Source: Bacteroidales bacterium
GTDB lineage: Bacteria > Bacteroidota > Bacteroidia > Bacteroidales > UBA3663
Length of the DNA stretch: 11,578 bases
Assembly (NCBI GenBank): GCA_017632695.1
Contig: JAGBQS010000224.1
Coordinates: 1-11,578, forward strand
Reading direction: 5' to 3'
The notes beneath the pieces are model-generated. The model ran no database searches and was not told the origin of the DNA. It worked only from the letters and a program-made list of their open reading frames with translations. The position numbers and the translations under genes were made by a program. Position 1 is the stretch's first letter; every line of letters begins with the position of its first letter. This document shows positions 1-7,081 of the stretch, piece after piece.

Positions 1-50
1 GCAGGAAGCTCCTGCGCGTTCTGCTGCATGGTTTCGTTCTCTTCTGCCAT
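1..50 (-). CDS. Unidentified protein, N-terminal 16 codons only
   Basis: A minus-strand reading frame starts with ATG at 50-48 and runs off the left edge. The visible residues are MAEENETMQQNAQELP, an acidic, Gln-rich and probably disordered N-terminus with no signal peptide, so a cytosolic protein is likely. A perfect Bacteroidales -7 box lies about 85 bp upstream (135-142), which supports this being a real gene start with its own promoter rather than a continuation of the rsmE operon. Sixteen residues are too few to assign a family. An internal ATG at codon 8 is an alternative start, but the first ATG is the simpler choice. Confidence 0.6.
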   Translation of the reverse strand, partial: MAEENETMQQNAQELP

Positions 51-227
51 ATATGTAAGTTTTTTGTTTTTGCTTGTGGTTTACGGTGCTTGTTTTTCCT
101 CTGACAGACAAAGTCTGCGGGTTAAAATAGCGCGCAAAGATAATGAAAATTTCTGTATTCTGTTTATTTTTGCCCTGATTTCCTGTAGCAGGCAGCCTGT
201 AATCTGCCGATTTGCCACCTCACTATA
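51..227. other. Intergenic region between rsmE and the left-edge gene
   Basis: This AT-rich gap of 177 bp holds the probable promoter of the left-edge gene (135-142). In its predicted 5' leader there is a small perfect inverted repeat, CAGAC-AAA-GTCTG (105-117). Just after the rsmE stop there is a GC-rich patch with short inverted repeats (about 187-208), but no T-tract follows it on the minus strand. I therefore do not call a terminator. I see no small gene here. Confidence 0.5.
135..142 (-). promoter_or_regulatory. Probable -7 element of a Bacteroidales sigma(ABfr) promoter for the left-edge gene
   Basis: Read on the minus strand the sequence is TATCTTTG, a full match to the Bacteroidales -7 consensus TAnnTTTG. 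Transcription would begin around 125-130 and give a leader of roughly 75-80 nt before the ATG at 50. No convincing TTTG -33 element is visible at the usual 19-21 bp spacing, so the call rests on the -7 box and its position. Confidence 0.5.
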
Positions 228-941
228 TCATTCCGATACCTGTAACTCGTTAATGATGTGGATTGTATGGACACTTGCCAAAGCTGCCGTTTCGGTTCTT
301 AGACGCTGTTCGCCAAGGCTCACCGGCACATAACCCTGCTGAATGGCAAGGCTTACTTCTTCCGGACTGAAATCGCCTTCCGGCCCGATCAGTACCCGGA
401 CGGCCGTTCCCGGTTTCACTTCATGGGAAAGCAGTTTGCGCGGTTCGTCCTTCATGCAATGGGCGATGAACTTCTGTCCCTCGAACGGCTATTTCAGGAA
501 TGCCTGAATATCGGTCATTTCCCGGACTTCCGGAAGCGTAGCCTTCAGGCTCTGCTTCATGGCCGAAACGGCAATCCGCCGCAGACGGTCGGTCTTAAGT
601 TCCTTCCGTTCGCTGAAACGGGTCTTAAGCGGAATGAATGCGTCCAAACCCATTTCGGTGGCTTTCTCTATCCACCACTCCATGCGGTCCAGATTCTTGG
701 TCGGCGCTATGGCCAGTTCCACCCGATACGGCCAATGCCGTTCCTCCGTTACCTCAAGTATCTGAAGCTGGCAATGCTTGGGATGGGCTGCCGCTATGGC
801 GCACCGGTAAAAACGGCCCTGACCGTCCACCACCGTCACCTCGTCGCCCTCCCGATGGCGTAATACACGCACAGCGTGCCCGGAGTCCTCTTCCGAGAGC
901 TCCGGACACGACAGGATATCGCTACAATAAAAGATGATCAT
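228..941 (-). pseudogene. rsmE: 16S rRNA (uracil1498-N3)-methyltransferase RsmE, interrupted by an in-frame amber codon
   Basis: RsmE methylates N3 of U1498 in 16S rRNA of the 30S subunit, using S-adenosylmethionine (SAM), and belongs to the SPOUT knotted methyltransferases. The frame opens at ATG 941-939 (MIIFYCSDIL) and would encode 237 residues, the usual size, but codon 151 is TAG (plus-strand 489-491). Before it are the PUA-like N-terminal domain and family motifs APTKNLDRMEWWIEKATEMG and MKQSLKATLPEV. After it, in the same frame, come PFEGQKFIAHC, the SAM-knot motif IGPEGDFSPEE (185-195) and LGEQRLRTETAA (209-220). There is no frameshift. From memory of relatives, the stop position normally holds Gln or Glu, so CAG to TAG is a plausible single change. 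The 150-residue product lacks the SAM-binding knot and should be inactive. An in-frame ATG at 455 could at most start the C-terminal part. Last gene of the minus-strand operon, 26 bp after the transporter. A sequencing error is the main alternative. Confidence 0.85.
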
Positions 942-967
942 TGAATGAAATAATAGAGTAGAATGCC

Positions 968-2239
968 TTATTCTTCCCGGACATGCTTGTACTCGAAAAG
1001 AATGGCAAAGGCAATGGCGACAACCAGAGCATAACCGGCAAAGATAAACCAGCTGGTGCGCCAGCCTTCAAGGCTCATGAATGTACTGTCGGCAGGATTG
1101 GTAAACACGAAATAGTTGATTACCTCCTTGGCTCCCAACGATCCGAATGTTGCACCCAGTCCGTTGGTCATTACCATAAACAGACCCTGTGCCGACGAAC
1201 GGATGGACATATCGGTTTCCTTATCGACAAACAGCGAACCGGAAACGTTGAAGAAGTCGAATGCCACACCATAGACAATACACGACAGGATGAACAGCCA
1301 CACGCCCGTACCGGGATTTCCTAATCCGAAGAATCCGAAACGGCCTACCCAGGCCAGCATCGAGATAAGCATCACAATCTTGATGCCGAACCGCTTCAGG
1401 AAGAACGGAATCAGCAGAATGCAAAGCGTCTCGCTAAGCTGCGAAAGCGAAATGAGCAGATTACTGTGCTTTACAAAGAAGAGTCCTTCAAATCCTTCGT
1501 AGGCGCCGAACGACTGGATGTACGGATTGGCATAGCCGTTGGTAATCTGAAGACTGACACCCAGCATGAACGAGAAAATGAAGAAGAATGCCATTTTCCT
1601 GTCGCGGAACAGGGTAAATGCCTTCAGTCCCATTGCTTCCAGCACACTCTGCTTGCCGCTGTCGCGTCCCACAGGACACGATGGCAAGGTCAATGCATAC
1701 AACGCCAGACAAATGCTCAGTACAGCCGAAACGAGGAACTGGTACGGAGTGTTCTGGAATCCGGAAAAATCGACAAACAGCATCGCGCAGATGAAGCCGA
1801 TGGTTCCGAACACACGGATAGGCGGAAACGCCTTGACCGTATCCAGTCCGGCATGATCGAGAGCCGTATAGGAAACGGAATTGGACAACGCCAATGTCGG
1901 CATATAGAAGGCTACGCTGAGCGAATAGAACCAGAACAATGCGGTTCCGTTCACCTCTCCTCCACCGGCCTGCAATCCGATCCATGCCGCCAGACCCATA
2001 AAGACCGCCGACATGAAATGACAGAACGAAAGCAGACGCTGTGCCTGTACCCAACGGTCGGCAATAATACCCATGATGGCGGGCATGAAGATGGATACAA
2101 TGCCTTGAACTGCATAATAATTCCCGATGTCCGTACCCAACCCAACGCGAGCCAGGTACGCACCCATGGAAGTCAGATAGGCGCCCCACGCCGCGAACTC
2201 CAGGAAGTTCATGACAATGAGGCGAAGTTTCATATTCAT
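968..2239 (-). CDS. nupG: NupG-like nucleoside:H+ symporter (MFS, NHS family)
   Basis: This 423-residue integral inner-membrane protein probably imports nucleosides with protons. It aligns by eye along its whole length with E. coli NupG as I recall it. Matching landmarks are the start MNMKLRL, IMGIIADRW (55-63), FYMPTLALSN (111-120), FPPIRVFGTIGF (138-149), SLQITNGYANPY (229-240), the block YGVAFDFFNVSGSLFVDKE (323-341), SSAQGLFMVMTNG (348-360) and the C-terminal YKHVR. Hydrophobicity fits 12 membrane segments with a central cytoplasmic loop near 190-215. The first ATG is chosen because it matches the NupG start; ATG at 2233 is two codons later. It lies 18 bp after the DUF4301 gene and 26 bp before rsmE, with no promoter seen in either gap, so co-transcription is likely. 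Substrate range within the family (nucleosides versus xanthosine) cannot be read from the sequence. Confidence 0.85.
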   Translation of the reverse strand: MNMKLRLIVMNFLEFAAWGAYLTSMGAYLARVGLGTDIGNYYAVQGIVSIFMPAIMGIIADRWVQAQRLLSFCHFMSAVFMGLAAWIGLQAGGGEVNGTALFWFYSLSVAFYMPTLALSNSVSYTALDHAGLDTVKAFPPIRVFGTIGFICAMLFVDFSGFQNTPYQFLVSAVLSICLALYALTLPSCPVGRDSGKQSVLEAMGLKAFTLFRDRKMAFFFIFSFMLGVSLQITNGYANPYIQSFGAYEGFEGLFFVKHSNLLISLSQLSETLCILLIPFFLKRFGIKIVMLISMLAWVGRFGFFGLGNPGTGVWLFILSCIVYGVAFDFFNVSGSLFVDKETDMSIRSSAQGLFMVMTNGLGATFGSLGAKEVINYFVFTNPADSTFMSLEGWRTSWFIFAGYALVVAIAFAILFEYKHVREE

Positions 2240-2257
2240 ACGAATCAGGTTTCTACA

Positions 2258-3781
2258 TTACTGATGTTGTGGACGCAACAGATCGTTCACGGTCTTGACC
2301 GGATTGAAGGTCTCGATAGGAACTTCAACGAAAACGGTATTCCAATCGCTCATGGCACCATTCCACAAGCCTGGCAGCTCGAGAGCCTTCAGTTCGCGGC
2401 CGTTCTTGCTCTTCTGCGAAATGAAACCGGTCTGCGGATCGACATACTGCAACAGATTGAACGGATGTCCCTTCCGGTCGCGAACGGCACAAACCAGATC
2501 AACCGGGTTGAAATGCGAACCCTGCTTGAACATGGCAACTGCCTCCGGATCCTTCATGTCAATCTGCGAAGACTCGAGAATCTGATTCTGGAACGTACCG
2601 TCAGGATTCTGTGCGATGAACGGACCTCCGCCTGGCTCTCCCTGATTGCGAACCATACCGCAGACACGCAACGGACGGTTGAGCTTCTTCTTCAGATAGA
2701 TGGCCAGTTCGGTATCGTCGAGCTGCTTGATGTCCGGATTGCGGACAAACAGATTCTTCTGGAGGAAGTAAATCATCTCAATGAGCTGTTCGTGTCCGTA
2801 CTTGCCGGATTCGAGCAACTGCAGGAAACTGAAGATTTTCTGCTGCAGGCTGACAAGCACACCGCCGATAATCTGCTTGTATTTAACGGTCTGTGGTTTC
2901 ATGTTATCGGGTACCACGTTATCGATGTTCTTGACAAAGATAACATCGGCTTCCTGCTCATTCAGATTCTCGATCAGTGCACCATGTCCGCCGGGACGGA
3001 AAAGCAGCTGTCCCTTTTCATCGCGGAACGGGGTATTATCCATTGCAGCAGCAATGGTATCGGTAGATGCTTTCTGAACCGAGAACGAGATGACAAAACG
3101 TACACCGAATCTTTTCTCGTAGTATGGTAATTTCTCCTTCACGAGGGCTTCAAAAAGAGGCAGATGCTCAGGGCTGACGGTAAAGTGCAGATTAGCCTTG
3201 CCTTCGCCGTTGGTGGCATATAGGGCAGCTTCAACCAGATGCTCCTCGAATGCCTTACGAACCGTATCCTTGGCTGCACGATGGAAAGTCAGCAGACCCT
3301 TGGGCAACTGTCCGTAGTTCAGACCCTTCTGAAGCAGCATGTTCTCTACAACTGCCTTATATTGTCCGGCTTCGGTCAACTGATCGATAGTCTTTCCTTC
3401 GTTTTTCTGGCAAACATCGTTCAGTTCTTTGTAGAAAGCGAATTTCTTGATTTCAGCAAAGAACTTTTTCTCGAAATCGGTAGTCGGTACATCATATTCA
3501 GCCGAAAGGAACTCGAACATGTTCTTGAACATACGGCTGGCTGCACCTGAGGCTGGAACAAATTTAAGGATCTGTTTGTTTGTTGCCAGGTACTTGGTCC
3601 ATAGGTCCTGATAATAGGTAGCCGCATCATCATCGATGCTCATAATACCATATTCCAAAGACGAAGCACATTTCAGCGTAAGGAAGGGAAAACCTTTCGC
3701 GAATGAATCCAACTGGCTCTGCGCTTTCTCGACGGAGATACCGCGTTTCTTCAAAACTTGAAGATCTTCTGGTGTAAACAT
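2258..3781 (-). CDS. DUF4301 family protein, function unknown
   Basis: This soluble 507-residue protein lacks a signal peptide or membrane segment. I recognise it as the Bacteroidota family DUF4301 from its opening (MFTPEDLQVLKKRGISVEKA), the FPFLTL stretch near 31-36 and the glycine-rich FVPASGAASRMFK (74-86). Other conserved-looking blocks are RPGGHGALIENLNEQEADVIFVKNIDN (262-288) and VRNQGEPGGGPF (377-388). A Gly/Ala-rich loop followed by Arg, plus a later run of hydrophobic residues ending in NIDN, resembles sugar-nucleotide pyrophosphorylases (Rossmann-like GT-A fold). That resemblance is my inference, not an established activity. It is the first gene of the minus-strand operon, with a perfect -7 box about 79 bp upstream (3860-3867). 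Its neighbour is a nucleoside transporter, which is compatible with a nucleotide-linked role but does not show one. The length looks normal for the family and the frame is intact. Confidence 0.85.
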   Translation of the reverse strand: MFTPEDLQVLKKRGISVEKAQSQLDSFAKGFPFLTLKCASSLEYGIMSIDDDAATYYQDLWTKYLATNKQILKFVPASGAASRMFKNMFEFLSAEYDVPTTDFEKKFFAEIKKFAFYKELNDVCQKNEGKTIDQLTEAGQYKAVVENMLLQKGLNYGQLPKGLLTFHRAAKDTVRKAFEEHLVEAALYATNGEGKANLHFTVSPEHLPLFEALVKEKLPYYEKRFGVRFVISFSVQKASTDTIAAAMDNTPFRDEKGQLLFRPGGHGALIENLNEQEADVIFVKNIDNVVPDNMKPQTVKYKQIIGGVLVSLQQKIFSFLQLLESGKYGHEQLIEMIYFLQKNLFVRNPDIKQLDDTELAIYLKKKLNRPLRVCGMVRNQGEPGGGPFIAQNPDGTFQNQILESSQIDMKDPEAVAMFKQGSHFNPVDLVCAVRDRKGHPFNLLQYVDPQTGFISQKSKNGRELKALELPGLWNGAMSDWNTVFVEVPIETFNPVKTVNDLLRPQHQ

Positions 3782-3859
3782 ACTGTATTTATTTAAAATG
3801 TGTATTTAAGTTGTGCTAAATTATTGGGCTTTCTTCATCAATTTGTATTAAATTACGGG

Positions 3860-3867
3860 CAAATGTA
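3860..3867 (-). promoter_or_regulatory. Probable -7 element driving DUF4301-nupG-rsmE
   Basis: The minus strand reads TACATTTG, a full match to TAnnTTTG. The predicted start near 3853 would give a leader of about 70 nt before the ATG at 3781. An A8 run lies two bases upstream on this strand. I see no good TTTG at -33. Confidence 0.5.
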
Positions 3868-3910
3868 GATTTTTTTTCGATATGTTGTACCATCCTATCG
3901 GTTTTTTTTA

Positions 3911-3918
3911 TACTTTTG
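3911..3918 (+). promoter_or_regulatory. Probable -7 element driving the relA operon
   Basis: TACTTTTG is a full match to the Bacteroidales -7 consensus. A weak -33 candidate, TGTTG (3883-3887), lies 23 bp upstream, slightly further than usual. Transcription would start near 3925, inside or next to a T8 run, giving a leader of about 50 nt before the relA ATG at 3978. Confidence 0.55.
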
Positions 3919-3977
3919 CAGTGATTTTTTTTGCGAAGACCCATATTCGGGCCTCAAATATGACAAATAATTGACAA

Positions 3978-6215
3978 ATGACATCAGATAAACAGACTAT
4001 ATTTTCGGCTGAAGAAAAAGCACTGCTACGCGACGTGCTGCACGACCTGAACCGGCAATGCAAACCGCTGTTCACACAGACGGAATGGAACAATTTGCGC
4101 CGTTTGATGCATCAGGGAATACGGGAAGGCGCCTACGACCGCAACTCGCATGGAGTAAGCCAGCTGCTGCGCTCCCTGATGGCCGCACGCGTCGTTCAGC
4201 AGAACATCGGCCTGAAGCAGGCTTCGGTGCTTACGCTTATCCTCTACCCGATGACGGCAAGCAATCTGATCAGCAACGAAACGGTTGAATCCGAATTCGG
4301 AGCCGACACCGCCCACCTGATTGACAGCATGAACCGCGTCGTACGCATGACCGGCAAGCACAACACGTTTGAGGATGAAAACTTCCGCAAGCTTCTGATC
4401 TCGATGGCACAGGATATTCGCGTAATCATCTGCCTGATTGCCGACCGGTATGTGCTCATGAAACTGCTGAACCACAATCCGGACGTGGCCTATCGGCAGC
4501 AGGTTACCCGCGTCTGCAAACTGCTTTATACGCCGATGTCGCACCGTCTGGGTCTTTATACCATCAAGCAGGAACTCGAGGACATGACCCTGAAATATGA
4601 GGATCGCGCCACCTACGATGATATTGCCCACCAGTTGCAGCAGACCAAAGTCAGCCGCGAAGCCTATATCAAGTCGTTCATCGAACCGATTGAAAAACGG
4701 CTGCGCGAAACCACAAACCTTGACTTTCACATCAAGGGGCGCACAAAGTCGATCTCCTCGATTCATCATAAACTTGTGGTTCAGCAAACCACAATCGACA
4801 AGATCTACGACCTGTTCGCCATCCGTATCATCATCGATGAGCCCGACCGGAGTAAAGAGAAAGCCGACTGCTGGCAGGTTTACAGCATCGTGACCGACAT
4901 GTATGTGCCGAATCCGAAGCGCATGAAGGACTGGTTGTCCATCCCGAAGTCCAACGGCTACGAATCGCTGCATATAACGGTTCACGGTCAGGACGGACGC
5001 TGGGTGGAAGTCCAGATCCGGACCAAACGCATGGACGAGATTGCCGAACGCGGTCTGGCTGCCCATTGGTTATATAAAGGTATCAAGAGCCAGAGCGAAC
5101 TGGATCAGATGATGTCGTCCATCCGCGACATCCTCGAGAACAACAACGCTTCGCCGGACGAAATGATGAAAGATCTCTCGATGAGTCTGTACAACGAAGA
5201 GATATTTGTCTTTACTCCGCGCGGAGACGTTTTCAAACTCCCGAAGGGTGCTACCGTTCTGGATCTGGCCTTCCAGATTCACTCCAAACTCGGAGAGTCG
5301 TGCGTGGGCGCCAAGGTCGGCAACAAAAACGTAAAGATCAATTACAAACTCTGCTCGGGCGACCAGGTTGAAATCCTGACCTCTCCCCAGCAGCAGCCTA
5401 AACGCGACTGGCTGAACATCGTTGTGACCTCGAAGGCCAAGACGCGTATCCGTCAGGGACTGAAGGAAATTGAAAACCGCGAGGCTGAAGCCGGCAAGGA
5501 ACTTCTGCAGAGGCGCTTCAAAAACCGCAAGATCGACATCGAGGAAGGAGAGCTCTCGAAGCTGGTTCTCCGCATGGGGTTCAAGACGCAGACGCAGTTC
5601 TTCCATGCTTTGGCCATCGACGAAATTAATGTTGACGATGTGCTGAAGGCATACGACGCCATGCAGACACCGACCATTCAGGGCGACACCGACCCGCACA
5701 GCGCGGAGGAATTCGACCTGAAAATCGCTCAGGCTGCCGAAGATCGCAACAGACAGAACCAGAAGGAGGATGTCCTTATTATAGATAGGGATCTGAAGGG
5801 TCTTGATTACAGTCTGGCCGGCTGCTGCCACCCGATTTACGGCGACGAGGTTGTCGGGTTTGTAAGTATTTCCGGCGGCATCCGCATTCACCGCAAGGAC
5901 TGTGTAAACGTGCGGAATCTGGAGGAACAATACCCCTACCGGATTGTGAAGGCCAAATGGAGCGGTAAAAGCGGCTCTCAGTACAGCATTACGCTGCGGG
6001 TTATCGGCCAGGACGACATCGGCATCGTTTCGAATATCTCCTCGCTCATCAACAAGGAAAAAGACACTTTGCTGAGAGCTATCAACATCGATGCCGAGGG
6101 AGGCCTCTTCCGCGGACATCTGACCGTACTGGTTCAGGACCTGTCGTCGCTGAACTCTTTAATCAAGAAAATCAAACTGATTCATGGTGTCAAACAAGTT
6201 GAACGTGTAAACTGA
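3978..6215 (+). CDS. relA: RelA-type (p)ppGpp synthetase with a degenerate HD hydrolase domain
   Basis: This cytosolic 745-residue long RSH enzyme should make (p)ppGpp from ATP and GDP/GTP during the stringent response. The N-terminal region keeps the HD-domain fold pattern (about 30-190), but the metal-binding HD pair is replaced: LILYPMT (87-93) stands where SpoT has LLHDVIEDT, and IADRYVLM (154-161) where SpoT has LADRTHNM. Hydrolase activity should be absent. The synthetase domain (about 240-360) is well kept: YDLFAIRIII, RMKD (315-318), PKSNGYESLH, and VEVQIRT with the catalytic Glu at 344. Then come a TGS domain (about 408-470), a helical region, a CC/zinc-finger-like motif (C616, C617, H618, HRKDC 638-642) and a C-terminal ACT domain (about 667-743), the ribosome-sensing half. 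RxKD is the motif type of bifunctional enzymes; E. coli RelA has ExDD. In-frame TGA at 3972-3974 rules out an upstream start. A second, hydrolase-competent RSH elsewhere in the genome is expected. Confidence 0.93.
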   Translation: MTSDKQTIFSAEEKALLRDVLHDLNRQCKPLFTQTEWNNLRRLMHQGIREGAYDRNSHGVSQLLRSLMAARVVQQNIGLKQASVLTLILYPMTASNLISNETVESEFGADTAHLIDSMNRVVRMTGKHNTFEDENFRKLLISMAQDIRVIICLIADRYVLMKLLNHNPDVAYRQQVTRVCKLLYTPMSHRLGLYTIKQELEDMTLKYEDRATYDDIAHQLQQTKVSREAYIKSFIEPIEKRLRETTNLDFHIKGRTKSISSIHHKLVVQQTTIDKIYDLFAIRIIIDEPDRSKEKADCWQVYSIVTDMYVPNPKRMKDWLSIPKSNGYESLHITVHGQDGRWVEVQIRTKRMDEIAERGLAAHWLYKGIKSQSELDQMMSSIRDILENNNASPDEMMKDLSMSLYNEEIFVFTPRGDVFKLPKGATVLDLAFQIHSKLGESCVGAKVGNKNVKINYKLCSGDQVEILTSPQQQPKRDWLNIVVTSKAKTRIRQGLKEIENREAEAGKELLQRRFKNRKIDIEEGELSKLVLRMGFKTQTQFFHALAIDEINVDDVLKAYDAMQTPTIQGDTDPHSAEEFDLKIAQAAEDRNRQNQKEDVLIIDRDLKGLDYSLAGCCHPIYGDEVVGFVSISGGIRIHRKDCVNVRNLEEQYPYRIVKAKWSGKSGSQYSITLRVIGQDDIGIVSNISSLINKEKDTLLRAINIDAEGGLFRGHLTVLVQDLSSLNSLIKKIKLIHGVKQVERVN

Positions 6216-6220
6216 ATATT

Positions 6221-7075
6221 ATGAAACTGCGATTATATTTTGGAGCAGCCTTATGTGCCACTGCCCTGTTGGCTGCATGCAGCAATCCGGAGGCCGAACG
6301 TGCCGAAAAACTTTATAATGAAGCCGAAAAGGCATTCTCGTCCGACAACTGTTTCTGGGCCGAAGCATTGCTTGACAGTCTGGAGGAAAACTGCAAGACT
6401 GCCATCGAATGGCGGAAGAAAGGCCATTCGCTCAATTACAGAGTACAACTTGCCATCCAGGAAGACAGCCTGGCTACTGCCGATACGATGCTGATTGCCG
6501 TTACCCGGATGATCAACGAGCTGATAGAACAGCAGCACTTTGTTTTCGAAAAAAACGAATATGCGGAACTGGGACGGTACCATATAAAAGGCACGGAACC
6601 CACTGCCAATCTGGGCAGATGCTACATTCATGCTACCGTTGACGAATACGGACATACGCAGCTGATCAGCGAATACCGCGGATCGGCATACATCAATCAC
6701 AACCAGCTGCTGTTTACAAGTCCTGACGGTTCGCAAGTCCAGACAATTGCCGTTCCGTCGGACAACGACGGGGCCAACTACCATTTCAGGAATCAGGGCA
6801 TCTGCCACGAATCGGTTACATACGTTGACGATCCGTCTCTCGGTTTCGTTGATGTGCATGCTGCCGACAAGAAACTCCGGGCTTACCTGCTGTACAAGGA
6901 CGGACAGAAACGGTATTTTGTGGAAATGACCGATAAAGACCGTCTGGCAATTGCCTATACCTATCAGCTTGGACAGATGCTTGCCGCTCAGCTGCTGTTC
7001 ACGCAACGCAGTCAGGTGGCCGGTAAGAAAATCCAGTTCCTGAAATCGAAAATAGCAATTCATACCAATCCATAA
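6221..7075 (+). CDS. Conserved-looking lipoprotein of unknown function
   Basis: This 284-residue protein begins with a lipoprotein signal, MKLRLYFGAALCATALLAAC; the lipobox LAAC places the lipidated Cys at 20. The next residues (SNPEAE) do not form the Ser plus acidic-run export signal of Bacteroides surface lipoproteins, so a periplasm-facing position is the better guess. Residues about 25-110 are helical and charged, with a TPR-like helix pair (AEKLYNEAEKAF, WAEALLDSLEEN) followed by a probable coiled coil ending in the block FVFEKNEY. The middle (about 120-230) looks beta-rich and the C-terminus (about 235-275) is helical. It resembles unnamed Bacteroidales lipoproteins I have seen, but I know no function. 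It starts 5 nt after the relA stop and ends 6 nt before the TPR gene, so it is almost certainly co-transcribed with both. The frame is intact. Confidence 0.8.
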   Translation: MKLRLYFGAALCATALLAACSNPEAERAEKLYNEAEKAFSSDNCFWAEALLDSLEENCKTAIEWRKKGHSLNYRVQLAIQEDSLATADTMLIAVTRMINELIEQQHFVFEKNEYAELGRYHIKGTEPTANLGRCYIHATVDEYGHTQLISEYRGSAYINHNQLLFTSPDGSQVQTIAVPSDNDGANYHFRNQGICHESVTYVDDPSLGFVDVHAADKKLRAYLLYKDGQKRYFVEMTDKDRLAIAYTYQLGQMLAAQLLFTQRSQVAGKKIQFLKSKIAIHTNP

Positions 7076-7081
7076 CCCGTT

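Larger units (their letters stand above)
3782..3977. promoter_or_regulatory. Divergent promoter region between the DUF4301 operon and the relA operon
   Basis: This AT-rich spacer of 196 bp separates two divergent operons. It contains a perfect TAnnTTTG box in each direction, at 3860-3867 (minus) and 3911-3918 (plus). Three runs of eight T lie at 3870-3877, 3902-3909 and 3925-3932. The first sits directly upstream of the minus-strand -7 box and the second directly upstream of the plus-strand box. Their centre spacings of 32 and 23 bp are near three and two helical turns, so the DNA may be bent. No clear operator palindrome is visible. Confidence 0.6.

Noticed and set aside
187..208. Rho-independent terminator after rsmE
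   Set aside because: Short inverted repeats (CAGG-CAG-CCTG and GGCAG/CTGCC) exist, but stems are only 4-5 bp and no T-run follows on the minus strand.
456..491. Frameshift as the cause of the rsmE break, or two separate small genes
   Set aside because: Both halves are in the same frame and the eleven codons between the TAG and the next ATG still read as family sequence (PFEGQKFIAHC). A single stop codon explains it.
489..491. TAG reassigned to an amino acid as a genome-wide code change
   Set aside because: Only one in-frame TAG is seen. Reassigned TAG is known from some gut phages, not from Bacteroidales hosts as far as I know, and nothing phage-like is in the window.
423..863. Plus-strand open frame of 146 residues across rsmE
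   Set aside because: The minus-strand frame carries clear RsmE motifs on both sides of the amber codon. The plus-strand product looks like an arbitrary shadow.
1466..3130. A 554-residue open frame on the plus strand, antisense to nupG and the DUF4301 gene
   Set aside because: It crosses the boundary of two well-supported genes on the other strand, shows no recognisable motif, and its composition is what antisense reading of biased codons gives.
4026..6119. Two long minus-strand open frames (346 and 349 residues) antisense to relA
   Set aside because: Both lie inside the relA coding region, which has full domain support, and neither shows motifs or a plausible promoter.
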